Shown: positions 1-8,789 of the stretch, in pieces
Numbering within the stretch: the first letter of the stretch is position 1
How the letters are laid out: each line of letters starts with the position of its first letter
NCBI GenBank assembly: GCA_965263045.1
Contig: CBDHGK010000006.1
Coordinates: 1-64,000, forward strand
Source: G963664115 sp965263045
Lineage (GTDB): Bacteria > Acidobacteriota > Terriglobia > 20CM-2-55-15
Direction: 5' to 3'
Length of the DNA: 64,000 nucleotides
Translations under genes and position numbers: made by a program
The notes under the pieces: generated by a model
Told to the model about the DNA's origin: nothing
The model's input: the letters and a program-made list of their open reading frames with translations, nothing else
Database searches by the model: none

Positions 1-1091
1 TCCCGGTCGCCGTCATCGCGCTGTGCGGGTTCGTCAATGAGCGCTCCGAGTTCCTGATGACGACGCTTCCCGTCGCACCCATCGCGGTCCCCACCACAGC
101 CACGGTCTACTTTCCGCATTTTGCGGACGGGGGCGGCTGGACCACCCAGGTCATTCTCGTCAACCCCACCCACGCCCCCATCCGTGGGAACGTCCAGTTC
201 TTCGACTCCGGCAGTGAGACCACCCCCGCCGCCCCGAAGACTCTGACGCTCGCCGATGGGAGGAACGGATCGGAATTCACCTATGCGATCCCTCCAAGGA
301 GTGCGACGCGCCTCCGGACTTCCAATCCCACCGGTCCACTCGATGTCGGATCGGTTCGCGCGGTGCCCGATACCGGCCAGTCCGCGCCTGCGGGCGTCAG
401 TATCTTCACGTATCAGAAAGACGGCATGACCGTGTCCGAGGCCGGTGTCCCCGCATCCACCGCCGGCGCCGCCTTCCGCGTGTATGTCGAGGCGAACGGC
501 ACCGCCGGCGAGGCCCGCACGGTGCTGCGCAGCGGCATCGCCGTGACCAATACGTCGAATGCGCCCACGACGGTTCGGCTCGAATTGACGGACCTGGACG
601 GAACCGCCACAGGACCCACCCGGTCGCTCACCCTTCCCGCATCGGGCCATGTGCCCCGATTCATCGACGAATTCTTCCCCGCCCTGACCAACCCGTTCTC
701 GGGCCTTCTCAGGATCACCTCTACCGCGCCCAACATCGCCGTTGTCGGCCTGCGCCTGGCGTTCAACCAACGCGGCGACATTGTGACCACGACGACTCCG
801 CCGGTGGATGAAAACGCGCTCCCCCCTGCATCCGGCCTGTTCTTCCCCCACATTGCGGCCGGCGGTAGCTGGGCCACCCAGTTCATTCTCTTCAGCCGCT
901 ACCCGGGCCAGACCGCGACCGGGATGATCCGGTTCAGGGGGCAGGACGGACAGCTCCTGGAGTTGTCCGTGGCGCCGACGGCGCCTCCACCGAGTCCGTG
1001 AAGACACCCATCAGAGGTAAGGGGCCAATGCACAGACACGGCGCGCCGGGCGCTACGGCACTGCGATGGGCGCCGACAGTGAGGGATTGAG
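1..1091. repeat. Direct repeat copy A (adhesin C-terminus plus 3' flank)
   Basis: Matches 6657-7746 at an offset of about 6656 bases. Similarity continues about 90 bases past both stop codons (GACACCCATCAG, GGGATTGAG), so the unit duplicated was DNA with its 3' flank and not only a protein domain. Confidence 0.8.
3..1001 (+). CDS. C-terminal part of a giant secreted repeat protein (5' end outside window)
   Basis: The frame is open from base 3, so the ATG at 57 is internal and the gene starts upstream of the window. The 332 visible residues match the C-terminal domain of the 1853-7657 protein almost position for position, including VNERSEFLMTTLPVAPIAVP, the GVPASTAGAAFRVYVE stretch and the FIDEFFP motif. 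The domain is beta-rich, with repeats of the form PAGVSIF-x-VSE-x-GVPAS, and has no visible catalytic motif. An extracellular or surface role is inferred from the paralogue, which has a signal peptide and adhesion-type domains. I do not recognise a named family for this C-terminal domain. Confidence 0.75.
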   Translation, partial: PVAVIALCGFVNERSEFLMTTLPVAPIAVPTTATVYFPHFADGGGWTTQVILVNPTHAPIRGNVQFFDSGSETTPAAPKTLTLADGRNGSEFTYAIPPRSATRLRTSNPTGPLDVGSVRAVPDTGQSAPAGVSIFTYQKDGMTVSEAGVPASTAGAAFRVYVEANGTAGEARTVLRSGIAVTNTSNAPTTVRLELTDLDGTATGPTRSLTLPASGHVPRFIDEFFPALTNPFSGLLRITSTAPNIAVVGLRLAFNQRGDIVTTTTPPVDENALPPASGLFFPHIAAGGSWATQFILFSRYPGQTATGMIRFRGQDGQLLELSVAPTAPPPSP

Positions 1092-1448
1092 ACGTGGAAG
1101 GCCCGCCGAAGCTGCTGGATTTCGGGCTGGCGCACGCGGTGGACGATGCGGCCATTGTGGGCGGCACCCTGGAGGCGGTGCAGAGCCGCATCCGGCGACA
1201 GCGCCTCGCTACCGGCGGGCCTGCCGCATTCGCCCCACCGCCTTCGCGGCGTCGATCCTGACGGCCCCCCGCTCGCGGCGGCCGGGAACCGCGCCCGCCT
1301 TCGCCGCGGCGCGGGCCGCAGTCTCCGGGAACGCGTAGCCGAAACTTTTCAAATTATTTTCAGCCTACCTGTTCGGTTCTCTCCTGCCATACGTCATTGG
1401 AGTGCATTGGGAATTTAAAAGTGCATTTTTACCCGAAGGGAACCCGGT
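1092..1448. other. Intergenic stretch without a recognisable gene
   Basis: Short overlapping open frames have no plausible ribosome binding site or recognisable product. The segment near 1345-1430 is more AT-rich than its surroundings and could hold a promoter, but I see no convincing -35/-10 pair. Confidence 0.5.
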
Positions 1449-1743
1449 CTGAGCGGTGACGGCGCCATCTGCGGTCGTCGATCGGCGATCGACACGGGGT
1501 GCACCCGGATCGCGCGGCCGGTCCAGGCCGGGGACACAGGGAGGGACAACGTGATGGATAGCGCAACCAAATTCTTGACATCAGAAGCGGACGGGATCTG
1601 AGCGGTGAAGGCGCCACCTGCGGTCGTCGATCCGGCGATCGACACGGTGTGCGCCCGGATCGTGCGGCCAGTCCAGGCCGGGACGAGAGGAGAGGAGAGG
1701 AGAGACAACGTGATGGATGACTCCAGAAACAGCGTGACATCAG
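1449..1743. repeat. Tandem duplication of a 5' leader (copies 1449-1584 and 1598-1743)
   Basis: Two copies of about 136-146 bases start with CTGAGCGGTG and end with GACATCAG, offset by 149 bases. Each contains a GTGATGGAT start-like sequence. Copy 2 has an expanded AGGAG-rich tract (about 1684-1704) just before that ATG, making it a strong ribosome-binding region. It lies directly upstream of the giant secreted protein gene, so it is probably that gene's leader. Confidence 0.7.
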
Positions 1744-1852
1744 GCGCACGCGGTGAACGTACGCTGATAGGCGCCCCGCGCCCCGCGCCACAGCTCACTT
1801 TACGCACCGACCCTGTTACGAGTCCCCGCCAGCCACGCGCCGGCCGCGTCGT

Positions 1853-4800
1853 GTGGCCCTCGCCTGGGCCGCTCTTGCCCTGCTCGGCCTCCTGGCGACG
1901 GTCGCCCCGGAGCAGGCCGTGGCGCAGTCGGAGGTCACGCTGGTCGGCAACGCCGGCCAACCGACCGGCGAGCGACAAACAGCCAATTTTCAGGGTGCGG
2001 TCGACCACGCGCAGCAGTTCACGACCGGGTCGAACGCGTTTGGCTACACGCTGACGAAAGTCGAGTTCCTGTCGAACGACGCCCAAAGCCACACGTTCAG
2101 CGCACAGTTGTGCGAGGCCAATAACACCGGGGAGGCCGCTGTGCCTGACCCCATGAACTGTCAATCCTTGAGCACCACGAGCAGCTTCGCCCTGAGCAGC
2201 GTGGTGGTGTTCACACCGCCGGCAGGCATCACGATCACGCTGGCGGCGTCTACGCGCTACGTCGTGGTGCTCTCGGAGAACAACAGTCCCAGTGCCGTGG
2301 TGCACATCTGGTCCACGCAAGCGGACAACCAGAACGGGGCGACGGGGTGGACCCTCGCCAACGTGTTCGACTGGAAACAGAGCGGCACGACGTGGAGGAA
2401 GCAGCCCTCCGGCCGCGACGCGCTGATCATGGACGTGAAGGGCTACGTCAATACCAGCCTCCCGGCCGCCGTCAGCGATGTGGTCGTGGTGCCGGTACGC
2501 CGCACCACTGACTCGCTGACGATCTCCTGGTCCGCTCCCGACAACACCGGCAAGCCCGCCCTTACCGGTTACGAGTTCCGCTACAAGCCTACCATCGGCG
2601 GCACATGGACGCTCGTGAGCCACCCCGGCGCCAGCACCTCCGTCACCGTCAACGGCCTCGAAGCAAACGGGTATTACCTCGTCGAGGTGCGTGCCCTCAA
2701 CGCCGATGGTTCCGGCCCCTGGTCCGTGACCGCCGAGAGCCAAACCACGCCCCTTCCCGAAACGGTCCTTGCCAACCACCCGCTGATCCCCGACGACCTC
2801 GGCCCCGGTGACTCCTTCCGCCTTCTGCACGTCACGAGCGGCACGACGGCTGCCACCGGCACGTTGATCCCCCGCTACCACGACACCGCCGCCGCCGACG
2901 TTTTTCCCCTCGTGGCATCCGGCGGACTCCTCGGTCGGTGGTTTGAAGGGGTTCGTCTGCGGCAAAGGGCGCTGGTGAGCACGGCGGGCGCTGACGCCCG
3001 GCTGTATACCGACACCACCTGGACGTCAACCGACCTGGGCGTGCCGATCTACTGGATCAACGGCGCCCGGGTCGCCGACGACTACCAGGACTTCTACAAC
3101 GGCATCTGGGCCGACGAGGCCAATCCCATGAACGGTTTCGGCGAGCCCCGCTCGCTCGCGGGCACCGCCCCCTGGACCGGCACCGACCACGACGGCACGG
3201 AGCTGTTCAACGGAACCGCGTCCCGGGCCATGGGCCAGGCCAGCGTCAGCGTCGGGGGCCCCGGTTCGACCATCCCCGGCGCCGGGCCGCTCAACGGCGG
3301 CGTGATATTTGCCAGCACCGAAGAGCGCCCCGTGTACGGGTTGTGGCACGTCATGGTCATCGACGAAAACCTCCGCCTGGCCGGCAACTTGACTTTAGCG
3401 AGCACGGCAACTGAAGGCACCGACGAGCGGGCGGCCGTGAGGGCCCAGCTCTTCACCACCGGGCCCAACCCGGACGGCTACGGCATCAGCTATATCTACC
3501 ACTGGAGGGGTTCCGAAGACCCTGCCGATGCCTCGCTGGGCGCCGTCGGCCTCTATACCACGGACGGGGACGGCGACCCGGACCTGGTGGACGGGCTCCA
3601 CGCCACGCTCAGCCTGGAGCTCACCGATTCGCGTAGTTGGACCTTGGAAGCCCCCGTGGGGACGGTCCTCAAGGCCAGCACGACCTACGCCCTGGTGTTC
3701 CAGGGGGCTGACCCTGCCTACCCCAAGTTGAATACCACCGTCGTCGATGGCGAGGATGTGGTGGCGGCAGGCTGGAGCCTCGCCGACGTTCTCCGCTACC
3801 ACGACGGGAGCAACTGGGTCGATAACCCGGACGGCTTCGCGCTGTCGATGGACATCATAGGCCCGCTGGTCGACGTCCCCGCGCCGGGCGCCCCTACCAC
3901 CCTCACGGCAACAGCCAGCGGGACCACCCAGATCAACATCTCCTGGACCGCCCCGACCGATACCGGCGGCTCCCCCATCACCGGCTACAAGATCGAATTC
4001 TCCCCCGATGGCACCAACTGGACCACCCTCGAAGCCAACACCAACGGCCCCGCCACCACCTACGCGCACACCGGCCTGGCCGCCGGCACCACCCGCCACT
4101 ACCGCGTCTCGGCCATCAACACCAACGGCGCCGGCGCCCCCTCCAACGTCGACGGCGCCACCACCGGCACCACAGTGCCCGGCGCCCCCACCAGCCTCGT
4201 GGCAACAGCCAGCGGAAACACCCGGATCAACCTCTCCTGGACCGCCCCCGCCAGCGACGGCGGCTCCCCCATCACCGGCTACAAGATCGAGGTCTCCCCC
4301 GACGGCAACTCCAGCTGGACCACCCTCGAAGCCAACACCAACGGCCCCGCCACCACCTACGCGCACACCGGCCTGGCCGCCAGCACCACCCGCCACTACC
4401 GCGTCTCGGCGATCAATACCATCGGCACCAGCACCGCCTCCAACGTCGACGACGCCACCACGGGCACCGGTACAAACACCCCCGCGACGGGCGCGCCGAC
4501 GATCACCGGCACGGCGCAGGTCGGACAGACGCTGACGGCGGTCACCACCGCCATCATGGATGCCGACGGGCTGAACACCGTCAGCTACACGTACCAGTGG
4601 ATCCGGCTGGACGGCGGCGCCGAGACGAACATCCCCATGGCGCCAGCGAGCACCTACATGCTGGTGACGGCGGACCAGGGCAAGACGATCAAGGTGACGG
4701 TGCGCTTCACCGACGACGCCAACAACCCCGAGACCCTCACCAGCGCGGCGACGGCGGCCGTCTCGGCGGCGGTGAACACCAACCCGCCCACCGTGTTGAT

Positions 4801-7657
4801 CTGGGATCTCAGTGTTCGGGAGGACATCGGCAGGGCCGAGGTGCCGGTCACCCTCACCTGGGCCGCCCAGGTTGTGCTGTCGGTTCCCTGGTCCACATCG
4901 GAGTTGAATGCGAAGTCGCCGGACGACTATACCGACGGGCAGGGAAGCGTGACCTTCGCTCCCGGAGTGACCGAGGCGACCATTTCCATCCCCATTTTCG
5001 ACGATGCAGTACGGGAATCCGAGCCCGAATTCTTCGCGGTCACTCTGGGGACTGGGGAGGGCTATCTCCTTGAACGAAATGGTCGCGCTGGGGCCACGGT
5101 GGCCATCCTGGACAACGACGGTGACGACCTGCTGCCGAGCCTGGCAACGGTGGGCGGTACCATGCTGGTCCTGACCTACGACGCGCTCCTCGACGGCTCC
5201 ACGACGCCGATCCCAGAACACTTCTTCGTGACGTACGTGCCGGTGAACAGCGCGCATGTCGACATCGACGTCGAGCAGGTCAGCGTCAGCGGGTCCACGG
5301 TGACGCTGATACTCGCCGCGGCCGTTCCGGTGGGCCAGACCGTGACGCTCGCCTACGTATCCGGGGACGCCCCGCTCCAGGACATGGAGGGCAACATGGC
5401 CGTGGCGTTCACTGGCTGGCGGGTGATAAACACCCTCGGTGGCGGCACTGAACCTCCCGGTGGCGGCACTGAACCCCCCGGTGACGGCACTGAACCCCCC
5501 GGTGACGGTACTGAACCCCCTGGTGGCGGCGGTGGCGGCGGCGGTGGCGGCGGTGGTGGTGGCACTGAGCCGACGGCCAACACGGATCCGGTGATCACGA
5601 CTCCGGGGCCGTTTGATGTCGAAGAGAATCAGACGCGGGTGGTCCGGATCGAGGCCCTCGATTTGGACCCGGGAGATGCGATCCGGAGCTATGCGATTGC
5701 CGGAGGCGCCGACGGGGCTCTTTTCTCCATCGTCGCGCATACCGGAGTGCTCAGCTTCCGGGAGCCGCCGAACTTCGAGGCGCCCGCCGACGGGGTCAGC
5801 ACCGATCCGCCCAGTCCGGCCGGGGACAACGAATACATCGTCGTGGTGCGCGTGGCCAGCGGCCCTCTCGCGCGGGACCGGACCGCGGAGCAAGCTTTCA
5901 CCGTGCGGGTCACCGACGCGGGCAGGGAGAGTCCGGGGGTGCCGGATGCGCCGCGTGTGACGCTCGCGCTCGATACCAACCTGACGGTGGAATGGACCAA
6001 ACCGGAGAATCCCGGGCCGTCCATTACCGACTACGACGTGCAATACCGGGAAGGGACGACCGGTGTCTTCATCCATGCGCCGCACGAAGGGACGGGACGG
6101 ACCGCCACCCTGACGGGGCTCGAGACGGCTACGCTCTACCAGGTGCAGGTGCGGGCGCGCAGTGAGGAAGGCACGGGCAGCTGGTCCGAGCCGGGCGAAG
6201 GGTCGACACTGGCCGACCCACCCACCATGCTGCCGTTTTCCGTCCCCGACGGGGGCGGAATTTCTCTCACCTCCCAGGGCGCATCGCCGGAGCTCCGTGT
6301 CGGATATGGACAGGTGGAAACCGATGCCGGGATGACCCCGCCCGCCGGACTGGCCATATTCAGTTCCCGGGTCAACGGGATTCTCGTCTCTGAAGCCGGC
6401 ATCCCGGCCTCCACCCCCGTTCTCGAGGGACGGATCTTTGCCGAGACCGACGGGGTCGTCCGCACCGGCATCGCCATGGCCAATCCCAACGACACGGCCG
6501 CCACGGTCGCGTTCTTCTTCACCAACAGCGAAGGCATCGACTCCGGACACGGCACCTTCACGCTGGGACCCCGGGAACAGATCGCAAAATTCCTGGACGA
6601 GGCTCCCTTTAATGGCGGCAGCGCGATCGAGGGCACATTCACCTTTTCATCCAACCTCCCGGTCGCCGTCATTGCCCTACGCGGGCTCGTCAATGAGCGC
6701 TCCGAGTTCCTGATGACGACGCTTCCCGTCGCGCCCATCGCGGTCCCCACCACCGGCACGGTCTACTTTCCGCATTTTGCGGCCGGAGGCGGATGGACGA
6801 CCCAGGTCATTCTCATCAACCCCACCCACGCCACTATCAGTGGCAGCGTTCAGTTCCTCGGCTCCGGCAGCGAGACCGAAGCCGCCGCCCCGAAGACTCT
6901 GACGCTCGCCGATGAGAGGAGCGGATCGGAATTCACTTATTCGATCCCCCCACGCAGTGCGACGCGCCTCCAAACTTCCAATCCCGCCGGCCCCCTCCAA
7001 GCCGGATCGGTCCGCGCGGTGCCCGATACCGGTCAGACCGCGCCGGCGGGCGTCAGCATCTTCTCGTTCCAGAAAGACGGCACGACCGTGTCGGAAACCG
7101 GTGTCCCGGCATCCACCGCCGGCGCCGCCTTCCGTGTGTATGTCGAGGCGAGCGGCACGCCCGACCCGCCCGGCGTGGTCGTGCGCAGCGGCATCGCCCT
7201 GACCAATACGTCGGATACGCCCACGACGGTCCAGCTTGAATTGACGGACCTCGACGGAACCGCCACCGGATCCACCCGGTCGCTCACACTTCCCGCATCG
7301 GGACACGTGGCTCGATTCATCGACGAATTCTTCCCCACGTTAACCACCCCGTTCTCGGGCATTCTCAGGATTACCTCCAACGCGCCCGACATCGCCATCG
7401 TCGGCCTGCGGCTGGCGATCAACCAACGGAACGAGATTCTGGTCACGACGACGACGCCGGTGGATGAAAACGCGGCGGCCATCACAGCCGGCCTGTTCTT
7501 CCCCCATTTTGTGGATTCCGACGGCTGGACGACCCAGTTCATTCTCTTCAGCGGCTCCCCGGGCCAGACCGCGACCGGGTGGATCCGGTTCACCGGGCAG
7601 GACGGGCAGCCCATGGAGCTGTCCGTGGCCCCGACCACGGCTCCAATGGTTCCGTGA
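1853..7657 (+). CDS. Giant secreted multidomain protein (FN3, Calx-beta, SwmB-like, cadherin-like)
   Basis: 1934 residues. A hydrophobic signal peptide occupies about residues 1-25 (LALLGLLATV, then AVAQ). Domains in approximate order: a choice-of-anchor-like beta domain (28-200), FN3 (205-300), a second beta domain similar to the first (510-660), two nearly identical FN3 repeats (676-873), an Ig-like domain (880-970), Calx-beta (975-1090), a SwmB-like repeat (1095-1190), a GTEPPG/poly-Gly linker (1196-1239), cadherin-like (1240-1350), FN3 (1360-1450) and a roughly 480-residue C-terminal domain shared with the gene at 3-1001. This architecture is typical of surface adhesins, but no ligand can be inferred. 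The start is uncertain: GTG 1853 lacks a good ribosome binding site, and arginine codons that would suit a signal-peptide n-region lie just upstream without an in-frame start. Confidence 0.85.
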   Translation: MALAWAALALLGLLATVAPEQAVAQSEVTLVGNAGQPTGERQTANFQGAVDHAQQFTTGSNAFGYTLTKVEFLSNDAQSHTFSAQLCEANNTGEAAVPDPMNCQSLSTTSSFALSSVVVFTPPAGITITLAASTRYVVVLSENNSPSAVVHIWSTQADNQNGATGWTLANVFDWKQSGTTWRKQPSGRDALIMDVKGYVNTSLPAAVSDVVVVPVRRTTDSLTISWSAPDNTGKPALTGYEFRYKPTIGGTWTLVSHPGASTSVTVNGLEANGYYLVEVRALNADGSGPWSVTAESQTTPLPETVLANHPLIPDDLGPGDSFRLLHVTSGTTAATGTLIPRYHDTAAADVFPLVASGGLLGRWFEGVRLRQRALVSTAGADARLYTDTTWTSTDLGVPIYWINGARVADDYQDFYNGIWADEANPMNGFGEPRSLAGTAPWTGTDHDGTELFNGTASRAMGQASVSVGGPGSTIPGAGPLNGGVIFASTEERPVYGLWHVMVIDENLRLAGNLTLASTATEGTDERAAVRAQLFTTGPNPDGYGISYIYHWRGSEDPADASLGAVGLYTTDGDGDPDLVDGLHATLSLELTDSRSWTLEAPVGTVLKASTTYALVFQGADPAYPKLNTTVVDGEDVVAAGWSLADVLRYHDGSNWVDNPDGFALSMDIIGPLVDVPAPGAPTTLTATASGTTQINISWTAPTDTGGSPITGYKIEFSPDGTNWTTLEANTNGPATTYAHTGLAAGTTRHYRVSAINTNGAGAPSNVDGATTGTTVPGAPTSLVATASGNTRINLSWTAPASDGGSPITGYKIEVSPDGNSSWTTLEANTNGPATTYAHTGLAASTTRHYRVSAINTIGTSTASNVDDATTGTGTNTPATGAPTITGTAQVGQTLTAVTTAIMDADGLNTVSYTYQWIRLDGGAETNIPMAPASTYMLVTADQGKTIKVTVRFTDDANNPETLTSAATAAVSAAVNTNPPTVLIWDLSVREDIGRAEVPVTLTWAAQVVLSVPWSTSELNAKSPDDYTDGQGSVTFAPGVTEATISIPIFDDAVRESEPEFFAVTLGTGEGYLLERNGRAGATVAILDNDGDDLLPSLATVGGTMLVLTYDALLDGSTTPIPEHFFVTYVPVNSAHVDIDVEQVSVSGSTVTLILAAAVPVGQTVTLAYVSGDAPLQDMEGNMAVAFTGWRVINTLGGGTEPPGGGTEPPGDGTEPPGDGTEPPGGGGGGGGGGGGGGTEPTANTDPVITTPGPFDVEENQTRVVRIEALDLDPGDAIRSYAIAGGADGALFSIVAHTGVLSFREPPNFEAPADGVSTDPPSPAGDNEYIVVVRVASGPLARDRTAEQAFTVRVTDAGRESPGVPDAPRVTLALDTNLTVEWTKPENPGPSITDYDVQYREGTTGVFIHAPHEGTGRTATLTGLETATLYQVQVRARSEEGTGSWSEPGEGSTLADPPTMLPFSVPDGGGISLTSQGASPELRVGYGQVETDAGMTPPAGLAIFSSRVNGILVSEAGIPASTPVLEGRIFAETDGVVRTGIAMANPNDTAATVAFFFTNSEGIDSGHGTFTLGPREQIAKFLDEAPFNGGSAIEGTFTFSSNLPVAVIALRGLVNERSEFLMTTLPVAPIAVPTTGTVYFPHFAAGGGWTTQVILINPTHATISGSVQFLGSGSETEAAAPKTLTLADERSGSEFTYSIPPRSATRLQTSNPAGPLQAGSVRAVPDTGQTAPAGVSIFSFQKDGTTVSETGVPASTAGAAFRVYVEASGTPDPPGVVVRSGIALTNTSDTPTTVQLELTDLDGTATGSTRSLTLPASGHVARFIDEFFPTLTTPFSGILRITSNAPDIAIVGLRLAINQRNEILVTTTTPVDENAAAITAGLFFPHFVDSDGWTTQFILFSGSPGQTATGWIRFTGQDGQPMELSVAPTTAPMVP
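3887..4474. repeat. Two tandem 294-bp FN3-coding repeats
   Basis: Units start near 3887 and 4181 with a 294-bp (98-codon) period. They share long identical runs such as CTCGAAGCCAACACCAACGG and the segment coding for AHTGLAA. The near identity at DNA level indicates recent duplication or gene conversion within the adhesin gene. Confidence 0.85.
5438..5569. repeat. 21-bp tandem repeats and poly-Gly tract in adhesin linker
   Basis: Four 21-bp units (5438-5521) coding for GGGTEPP or GDGTEPP are followed by a GGC/GGT run coding for about 13 glycines. It is in frame within the adhesin and separates the SwmB-like part from the cadherin-like part. It is likely a flexible, length-variable spacer. 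Confidence 0.85.
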
Positions 7658-7746
7658 AGACACCCATCAGGGGTAAGGGGCCGATGCACAGACAGGGCGC
7701 TATCGACGCTACGGCATTGCGCTGGGCGTCGATAGTCCGGGATTGA
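6657..7746. repeat. Direct repeat copy B (adhesin C-terminus plus 3' flank)
   Basis: Partner of 1-1091. The two copies differ by scattered substitutions that mostly preserve the protein, so both have been under coding constraint since duplication. Confidence 0.8.
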
Positions 7747-7922
7747 GTCGTCATCAGCGCTACGGATCCGGTAGGCCGGGGCCGGTATGGGGCAACCCCG
7801 ACCGTCAGCCCCCGATCGAGCTTTTTGCACCGGGCCGAAGAACCGCACCGACCATCCTCTGTAGATAAGATCCCGCTTGCCCTGCTCTGTCGCGGTGGTT
7901 CCGGCCCGCCGGAAACGCCGCC

Positions 7923-8378
7923 ATGGGGACCCATGAAGAGCCACTGCGCCAACGGTTTTGCCGGGGGATCGACTGTGGCCGGGTGTTCTGGATCTGCCGT
8001 CATTGTTACCGGGGCCACAAATACTGCAGTCACCGCTGCCGGCAGAGGACGCGCACGCTACAAAAGCGGGCCGCCAGACGGAAACACCAGCGAAGCCCGG
8101 AGGGACGGGACGATCACCGTGACCACAACCGGGTCTACCGCGCCCGCCGCCGCCTCCGGCGCGTGACGGATCATACTTCCCCCGCCCCCTCCGATTCGGA
8201 CAGTATCGACCCAACGGAGCCTTCCCCCTCCGAAAATGGACCGGGAAGCGGCTCCGGGGAGGCCCGATATGCCGTCCACCCCGAATTTGAACCCGCTTGC
8301 ATCATCTGCGGCCGTACACGCCGCGATTTTCCGTCACCCCATGTGGGCCCTAACCCCCCGAAGAGGCGAAAACTCTGA
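7923..8378 (+). CDS. Cys-rich putative zinc-binding small protein
   Basis: 151 residues. The N-terminal half carries a cysteine pattern (residues about 13-39: CRGIDCG, FWICRHC, KYCSHRC) followed by a strongly basic RQRTR...RRKHQ segment. This resembles small zinc-ribbon-like proteins often found beside mobile DNA in Proteobacteria (family resemblance from memory). The C-terminal part has a second CIICG pair and a low-complexity Ser/Pro linker. It sits upstream of the relaxase on the same strand. The basic, Cys-rich sequence suggests nucleic-acid binding, but its function is unknown. The start ATG 7923 has only a weak ribosome binding site. Confidence 0.55.
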   Translation: MGTHEEPLRQRFCRGIDCGRVFWICRHCYRGHKYCSHRCRQRTRTLQKRAARRKHQRSPEGRDDHRDHNRVYRARRRLRRVTDHTSPAPSDSDSIDPTEPSPSENGPGSGSGEARYAVHPEFEPACIICGRTRRDFPSPHVGPNPPKRRKL

Positions 8379-8412
8379 TCCAGAAAGAGGAAGACAACGG
8401 GTGAAGTGCGTC
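8373..8412 (+). promoter_or_regulatory. oriT: Candidate IncQ-type origin of transfer (nick region)
   Basis: GAAGTGCGTCCC at 8403-8414 resembles the RSF1010 nick core TAAGTGCGCCCT. A weak inverted repeat (CTCT 8373-8376, AGAG 8386-8389) lies just 5' of it, as the longer stem does in RSF1010. The relaxase gene downstream is clearly RSF1010 MobA-like, which makes an IncQ-type site here plausible. The stem is poor and this is only a candidate. Confidence 0.3.
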
Positions 8413-8789
8413 CCGGCCCGGACGGAGACTCAATTTCTCGGAGCGTTGAACCGTGGGCTCGAGCTCGAGCTGACGCGGGAACCCGAGAGCGGACCGGCCG
8501 GATGGTCGAGGACGGGGGCGCCGTGGAAGAGATCACCGCGGCGTGGAGTGAGCTGCACGCACCGGAATGGAGGCGCGTGATGGCGGAGAAGTTCTTTTGG
8601 CAGCGCGGGGAAGACGACGCGAAGACGGTTTCCGGTGAGCGCATCGAAGAGAGCACGCGCAGTGCAGCAAACGGTCGAGGGCGCGGTCGCATTGCTTCGG
8701 CGAGAGATACCGGACACGGAGATCGAACGCTGATGGCCGATGAGGAACCCGGCCGGGCAGAGGGAACCCGATGGCTATCTATCACTTGA
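8406..8789 (+). CDS. Possible hypothetical protein upstream of relaxase
   Basis: Open frame of 127 codons from GTG, overlapping the relaxase start by 19 bases. The middle (ITAAWSELHAPEWRRVMAEK) looks protein-like; the ends do not. A different frame at 8635-8733 ends in RREIPDTEIER, closely resembling the relaxase C-terminus REIPAREIER, so this DNA may be a decayed duplicate of relaxase-end sequence instead of a gene. It also overlaps the candidate oriT. Confidence 0.25.
   Translation: MRPGPDGDSISRSVEPWARARADAGTRERTGRMVEDGGAVEEITAAWSELHAPEWRRVMAEKFFWQRGEDDAKTVSGERIEESTRSAANGRGRGRIASARDTGHGDRTLMADEEPGRAEGTRWLSIT

Noticed and set aside
1415..2965. 516-codon minus-strand open frame
   Set aside because: Antisense to the leader and adhesin start; low-complexity Arg/Gly/Val composition, no domain.
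3395..6550. 1051-codon minus-strand open frame
   Set aside because: It mirrors the adhesin gene in GC-rich DNA; the translation is Gly/Arg/Val-rich with no recognisable domain and no ribosome binding site.
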